A DNA stretch of 64,000 bases from Siphonodentalium dalli (Eukaryota; Mollusca; Scaphopoda; Gadilida; Siphonodentaliidae), in contig CP136069.1 in assembly GCA_032622095.1 (NCBI GenBank), forward strand, positions 48,718,760 through 48,782,759. The letters run 5' to 3'. A program made the translations under genes and the position numbers. This document shows, piece by piece, positions 58,842-64,000 of this stretch; position 1 is the first letter of the stretch; the number at the start of each line of letters is the position of its first letter. Under the pieces are notes generated by a model. That model did no database searches. It was not told where the DNA came from and worked only from the letters and a program-made list of their open reading frames with translations.

Positions 58842-60063
58842 GGTTCATCCAATCGGGCTCGTCTTGCTTGCAGCTGATAAACTTGTGGGGAATATATTTA
58901 TTCATAAGCTCAGTTAGTTTGTTAGTAAAAGTGCCACATAGATCCTCAAGAGGTAAGTTGTTGAATGCCTGTGTCCATTCTGATGATTTTATTTGGTTGT
59001 TAATTGTTGAGAAATCTGCTTGTTCAAACATGTATACAGTGCGTTTGTTATGTACTATCGGTCTAGTTGTTTCACGAGTTTCAATTTTCACGTAGACCGG
59101 GACGTGGTAGCGAACCAAGTCACAAAAGAAGAGTTCTAATGTTCCACTTTCCTTTCGTGTGCAGTTACCATTGATCAGTACAACATCTATGAGTGTTTCT
59201 GAATATTCAGTAAAATTTGTCGATTCGTATATAACTTGCTTGAGGGAGAAGTATGTTGAGATGGAGGACACTTTGGAATTTGCTGGATTAAACTGATTTT
59301 CATTCAAATCTCCACATATTATTATTCTATGGGATGGATGGGCATTTACTACATCACCAATGTTCCCCTCGATTTCGTCCCAACATTGTACATTCCGTGG
59401 GCGATAAAAGGTACCGACTAGAACGTTTTTTCCATTCAATATAATTTCGATCCATAAATTTTCTAAATTACGTCTTTCCATGTCATTTCTACGTTTAAAT
59501 GCTATATTGTTCTTGACATAGACAATAACACCGCCCCCTATTGTATCGGTATGAACTCTATCTCTACGTTCAGGTTCGTGGAAACCAGGTATCAACAAAT
59601 CGTTTTGTTCATTTTTGGTACTAAGCCAGGACTCCGTAAAACCACACACGTCATAGTTTTGGATTTCGGTGGAAAAAACATCAAGTTTCGGGAAAATACT
59701 CTGCACATTCAAGTGGAACACTGATAGTTCTCCGTCTGTTCCTGGTCCGGGATTAGGCAAGATATCGCCAGAAATTAATAGCAATTGTCTGAGCCACGTG
59801 GCCGTTGTGGCAAGATCCTTAGGAGAGGAAAAGATTTCTCTTGGTACCCTAGTTTTATTCATGAACATTTCGTCGGAGTTCACAATCGAAAGTATGAGTA
59901 GTACTCTAATGAGCTTGAGTTGGTTTGTTCCATTCATAGCCAAGTTTACGTAATAAATTAGAAGTTTGGACGTATACGGATCACATCGCTCTTTACGTTT
60001 CGCATATCGCGCGCGATTATAGAATGTGCCTACCCTTGAGCGGTAATAGTTATCCTGGATCAT
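58783..60063 (-). CDS. LINE APE-type endonuclease ORF with 2A-like motif, chimeric 3' end
   Basis: A 426-codon minus-strand frame, the longest in the window. Residues 1-90 are basic, with a hydrophobic patch at 50-60. ISGDILPNPGP at 97-107 resembles a 2A ribosome-skipping motif but has Leu where the consensus has Glu. Residues 115-325 are an APE-like endonuclease of the CR1/L2 kind: HLNVQS (117-122), FTESW (142-146, catalytic Glu), DRVHTDTIGGGVIVYV (168-183), YRPR (220-223), CGDLNEN (250-256) and LIDVV (291-295). The usual terminal SDH reads RYH (318-320), losing the catalytic Asp. From about residue 407 the frame runs into antisense sequence of arm segment A, so the last 19 residues are not LINE. 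No RT follows on this strand. Confidence 0.88.
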   Translation of the reverse strand: MIQDNYYRSRVGTFYNRARYAKRKERCDPYTSKLLIYYVNLAMNGTNQLKLIRVLLILSIVNSDEMFMNKTRVPREIFSSPKDLATTATWLRQLLLISGDILPNPGPGTDGELSVFHLNVQSIFPKLDVFSTEIQNYDVCGFTESWLSTKNEQNDLLIPGFHEPERRDRVHTDTIGGGVIVYVKNNIAFKRRNDMERRNLENLWIEIILNGKNVLVGTFYRPRNVQCWDEIEGNIGDVVNAHPSHRIIICGDLNENQFNPANSKVSSISTYFSLKQVIYESTNFTEYSETLIDVVLINGNCTRKESGTLELFFCDLVRYHVPVYVKIETRETTRPIVHNKRTVYMFEQADFSTINNQIKSSEWTQAFNNLPLEDLCGTFTNKLTELMNKYIPHKFISCKQDEPDWMNPAGRNEFPYLWRKRWGPDS

Positions 60064-60588
60064 ATCGATGATGATTTATGGTGCTATATAATATGTAGGT
60101 AGGCTTTTTCGTTTGATCACGGTTCCATCGGCGCGACGTTGGCTCAGTTGCAGGCTCTTTTATGAAGATACATAGGGACAATGGGTTGTGAAGTAAGAGA
60201 GTAATACATATTAATATGTGGATGTAAGGTAAAAAAAAGAAAAAGAAAAAACATATTCATGACATAATATAACAAAACAGTTCTTAAAGAAGGAAGTACA
60301 ACTTATATGGAGATGTTCAAATTACAACATGGGTTAATGTGATTATGCTTTGTGAACAGGTTTCCGCAATATATGTCACTATTATTCGGAAAGGTTGTTT
60401 GTCACCAGATGAATTACATTGGGAGATATATGCGTTTGTGTGAAGTGGGAGGCGCGAACGCTCAGTGAAATAAGACCTCGATCGTAGAAGTCGTACAAGT
60501 GAATAAAGATGGATAACTCTATCGATGAGTTCGTGTTATTTCATTTAATTATACATAAGCAAGTGAGGGTAAATAACTCTATTCGGCG
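60064..60588 (-). other. Probable 5' region of the LINE endonuclease block
   Basis: Right-arm-only DNA upstream (minus strand) of the endonuclease ORF: an A-rich tract at 60229-60251 and no second ORF. It probably includes LINE 5' untranslated sequence and the other junction with arm segment B at 60589. No target duplication is recognisable. Confidence 0.4.
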
Positions 60589-61768
60589 TTGTACTCCTTT
60601 GTATTTTGATCAATTGCGTTCATGGCATACCACCAATTATTTGTGTGATTATAAAAGCGAAATATTCGTGTTTAATCACTTGACCGGAGGCAACTATGAC
60701 TACTATTTTAAGACACGGACAATGGGATCTACACATTTTACCTACTACCATATGAATAGCTCTCATACTATTATATATAGTGAATTTTGACAGATTTGGT
60801 GTTGTATATATAAAAAATAATGATTAGCGTTCACATGCGTGAGACTGTTTTCATTACATACATTTCTGATTCTAGAAAAGGTCACCTAATCAATACATCC
60901 CTTTTAGATCACATTGAACTGTTTAAGTACACATATATTACACGATTCAACAGTACAGATAAACAGCGTTATTCTTCTGTTCCTTGGCGCCCAAAATGTC
61001 CATATTTAATCGTGGTATGAGACCTGGCTTTCGTTTGCTCTCTCGCGAGATACATTAGAGAGAATTATTACATCTATTACTAAAAGCTCCCCTTATACTC
61101 TGAAATCATTCTTCCTCGTATAATTCGAGGGATTGTTCGTTCTTGTATGACTAGCTACTCAATTTTCCACAAATTGTAAATTTCATTCGATTTTGTCCAT
61201 TTTGGCGGCCATATTGTTGGGACAGACATTCTACCGATATGGTTTACGACTAAGCATTGTTTGTTTGTATTTTATTTTATTACTAATTTGGTATTAGTAT
61301 TAGAATATTTCGATACCAACTGCCATCATGGACGCCATCTTGGATTACAGAAAATGCTCAGAGCGGATTTTACCGGATTCTGGTTATGTTATATAGGATT
61401 TATTCCTCTTCAATATGGAATAGAAAACAACTTGGTCCAAATTTATTCTAGGTTGACCCTAACATTTTAGTTTATCGACCAGACTAAGAGCTCAATGTCA
61501 CAAATAGCAACGGTCCTGTCGATCACTTGTTTTACATAAGCAGCAACGTTTGTATTGAGTGACTTGTAATTTTCATAGAGGTATACTTATGTCTCTCATA
61601 TATACACAATGATGTTGCATAGCGGTTCGCATTCAGGCTGTATACTTCGAGTTTTACCTTTAAAACTTTCTTCAAATTCCGGAAAACAAGCACATTACCT
61701 CAATATATGTTGTATTATTTTATCAATGACTTATTTATGATAATTTATCTAAGACCGACCAACAAAAC
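60589..61768. repeat. Inverted repeat, right arm, segment B
   Basis: Mirror of 34747-35940. It starts at TTGTACTCC and ends at CCGACCAACAAAAC. It includes the shared open frame ending at 60790. The outer end is followed by the direct repeat at 61789, whereas the left arm's outer end is followed by satellite array 1. Confidence 0.9.
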
Positions 61769-61788
61769 AGGTCCCAAACGAGGTAGGC

Positions 61789-62690
61789 TTCAGGAATCAC
61801 TTTGTTTGATTAATGTTTGTCAGAATGGAGTCAAAACCATGCAACCCAGCGATAGTATAAATCGCTGTGACATGAGCCGCGATTCCATTCCACGCTTTCA
61901 ATTAGGACCAACCTATCCACGTCGCGATGGGATTCCAATGAGTCTTTCACTTCGACCGATTGAGTGTAAGCTTTATTATATACCCGTTGGGGATTAATTT
62001 AGTTTGATGTTTTATCACCTGTGATTGTCCATTTGATGAATACGAAGGTGTGTTTGAATCCAGATGAGCAATGAAATGATCAGCTCTTATGTGCAGTCCG
62101 TAATAATAACACAGGGATACAACCATCTGGAAATAAGAGCACTTCAAATTTATTTTTGTTTAAGATAATTAAAACTAGGTATAAATAGTTGATATAGGTG
62201 CTGTCATATAGTATGTGTGCTTGTGTGTCCGTTACCCTGGTGTTCCTGGCTACACCATTGGATTGTACAGCATACACAATTATATTCCACTACAATTGTC
62301 ATGCACATGCATATGCATATATAGAGTAACTGCTCGTAGATCAAAGCTGTGTGAGAGCAAATGTATAAACGTACCAGCAGGGTTATCCGGTGTTGCCCAG
62401 GTTAAAGTGATGTGAAACACTCTGCTGTGGACAGTTGGTGGGCATAGAGAATACTCTTGCTCAACGTGTTACACATATTCTCGTAAATTGTGTTTCCAAA
62501 TGGCTACAATACATGTCATTTTTATATACATGGATTATAAGTATGGCGGCTCAACTTGTCGGAGTTATTGTCAATGTGTAACAATTTGGCGCAAAAACAA
62601 TCCGACAACTTTAAATCACACAGTTAGATTCCTCATATCATGGAAATGAATAGGTGGAAATTTTTGGTGGAAATCGCTGAAAAACAATTA
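61789..62690 (+). repeat. Third, diverged copy of the arm cassette
   Basis: Parts in order: the direct repeat of 54588 (61789-61995), sequence matching 56390-56530 (62010-62145), sequence matching 56540-56780 (62225-62480), and family-1 sequence (62620-62690). It is in the same orientation as the right arm but much more diverged. It jumps over the region that holds PAN exon 2 in the arm, so no third exon is present. Confidence 0.7.
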
Positions 62691-62699
62691 GTCGACCTT

Positions 62700-63292
62700 C
62701 TTATTTTATTAATCTACATTTGTAGACAATGTAACGTGCAACATACGGCTGTTTGCCAATGATTCATCTTTATTTCTATCCATTGAAGACCTAGATATTG
62801 CCGAAGAGGTAATCAACAACGATATTGGTTTGATGTTCGAATGGTCTCAAAAATGGCTAGTGAAATGTAATCCCATGGAAACAGAATCACTTCTAATATC
62901 ATGGAAACTTAACCTAGTCGACCACACCCCCTTCAGATGTAGGCTAAGGTTATTGTAGAAGTCGAAACTCACAAACATTTAGTCTTACTTTTAACAGAGA
63001 CGGTACGTGGAAAGATCACATAACTGAAATTGAAAATCGAGCTACAGGCCGAATGTATTTGCAAAGAATGTATACATTCATACTTGACAGGAGAACTTTT
63101 GAGCGTATCGTATATACATGTCATGTATACGTCCAGTGTTGGAATATGCCTCCTCGGTATGGGATAATTGCTCAGTTGAAGATTCAACCTCTCTGGAAGA
63201 TAGTCAATACGAGAGCTGCTAGATTAGTCACGGGAGCAACTTGTAGCTGCAGTAAGGAATCATTATTACGGAAAACCGATTGGGTGTAAATA
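62700..63292 (+). pseudogene. LINE reverse-transcriptase fragment, third copy
   Basis: Plus-strand remnants of the same LINE as at 57960: F-ANDSSLF, a SIEDLDIAEEVINNDIG-like block, EWSQKWLVKCNPMETESLLI, then FILDRRTFERI and a RAARLVTGATCSCSKESLL ending. It has multiple frameshifts and is older than the arm copies. It ends near 63290, just after GKTDW-like sequence. Confidence 0.75.
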
Positions 63293-63708
63293 AATCAAAT
63301 TTACCCTATTCGAGTTAGTGATGAGGACGATAGGAACACCAAAAGTGCGTGAACAAAACATTGTCATCGATTTTCATGTGTGGGCCAGCGATTGGAGAAG
63401 GAGGGCAGTAGAATGCCGGGATCGAACATTTTAACGTCACTTATTATCAAATTTATATATGTATTTGGCACACGTAACTGTTGGAATCCGTATGCATGTC
63501 ACATACGCGGAATCAATCGGTGGTGTGTTTAAAAAAGCCATCATACTTGACTGAGTACATTCACTTATTCATTTGATGTCAACTAATTTTAAGGTGAGAA
63601 ACATATGTCGATTGTAGCAAAACGTTGTCTCGTTTCTTATAAAACCTAAAAGTAAGATGGTCATGCCCAATTATTTTATATCACGGTAAACTACTCTCAA
63701 TTAGCTAT
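63293..63708. other. No supported gene
   Basis: AT-rich with a family-1-like piece at 63330-63375 (AAAAGTGCGTGAACAAAAC). No coding or array seen. Confidence 0.45.
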
Positions 63709-64000
63709 TGTTACGTGCGCTCGCGCAACAGTATGGCGATCAGTCAGATTCGTAGGTACGTACGTTGGTGTCACCCTACCGAGTTCACTCCATGACGTCA
63801 CCCTTACGCAGTACATGCCGGCGACGTTACGGAGTAGATTATAGAGTTGACGCCATTGGCACTGACTTCCGTTACTAGCTCGTTGCTATATAAACAAACC
63901 AGCGATGTGGCTTTTGTCGAAAATTGACAGTCAGCACATTCGGTAAGACTACTTCGCAGAACTTGTGACGTTGACCGTAAACAGTTCAGTTGGTGTGGAG
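63709..64000 (+). promoter_or_regulatory. TATA-type promoter or 5' LTR running off the window
   Basis: From TGTTACGTGCGCTCGCG at 63709 the DNA becomes GC-richer. A CRE-like TGACGTCA is at 63793, CTATATAAACA (TATA box) is near 63886, and CAGTCAGCACATTCG follows about 35-40 bases downstream, then G|GTAAGAC, a splice-donor-like site. This fits a core promoter plus first exon of a gene lying to the right. A TGT start, TATA and short downstream leader also fit the 5' LTR of a gypsy-like element. The window ends before either can be decided. Confidence 0.5.

Noticed and set aside
1-64000. tRNA, rRNA and other structural RNA genes
   Set aside because: I looked for tRNA B-box-like and conserved rRNA sequence by eye and found none convincing. 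A covariance-model scan was not possible, so absence is not proven.

Overview
The window looks like an AT-rich, intron-bearing animal genome, most likely a marine invertebrate. The evidence is two-exon genes with GT-AG introns, PAN/apple-type secreted protein exons, a CR1/L2-like LINE with a 2A-like motif, Penelope-like and Ty3/gypsy-like remnants, TIR transposons and many satellites. I cannot name the phylum or species. No bacterial features (operons, Shine-Dalgarno sites, CRISPR) are present. Recognisable coding sequence is only a few percent of the window; most of it is repeats and transposon debris.

Layout. 2.6-8.4 kb: gene A, a small secreted double-PAN/apple-like protein in two exons (177 aa when spliced). 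Its 5.2-kb intron holds a complete 920-bp MITE and palindromic minisatellites. 8.4-31 kb: intergenic DNA with scattered coding-like segments of unknown function, two decayed Penelope-like elements on the minus strand, a 1.4-kb long-TIR element, perfect or near-perfect foldbacks, an RTE-like retroposon flanked by microsatellites, and locally duplicated blocks. 32.1-34.7 kb: a 60/68-bp satellite array. 34.7-45.1 kb: left arm of a large inverted repeat, interrupted by a unique block with a gypsy pol remnant. 45.1-47.0 kb: a second array of the same satellite. 47-50.5 kb: no gene, foldbacks. 50.5-53.4 kb: a TIR transposon carrying an exact 353-bp-period satellite. 53.7-57.6 kb: gene B, paralogue of gene A (173 aa). 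54.8-61.8 kb: right arm of the inverted repeat, containing gene B exon 2, LINE reverse-transcriptase debris and an inverted LINE endonuclease block. 61.8-63.3 kb: a third, diverged and incomplete copy of the arm cassette. 63.7 kb to the end: a TATA-bearing promoter or LTR running off the window.

How the parts fit. Genes A and B share exon layout, intron phase, cysteine spacing and about half of their residues, so they are paralogues of one small secreted family. Exon 2 of gene B lies in an inverted-repeat arm and has an almost identical copy, without an exon 1, in the opposite arm at 42.4-42.6 kb. This suggests recent inverted duplication of half a gene in a transposon-rich region, or possibly an assembly join of two haplotypes. 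The main items for follow-up are the PAN family and its orphan exon, the inverted repeat, the 353-bp satellite transposon, the LINE chimera with its degenerate 2A motif, and several short coding-like exons of unknown function.
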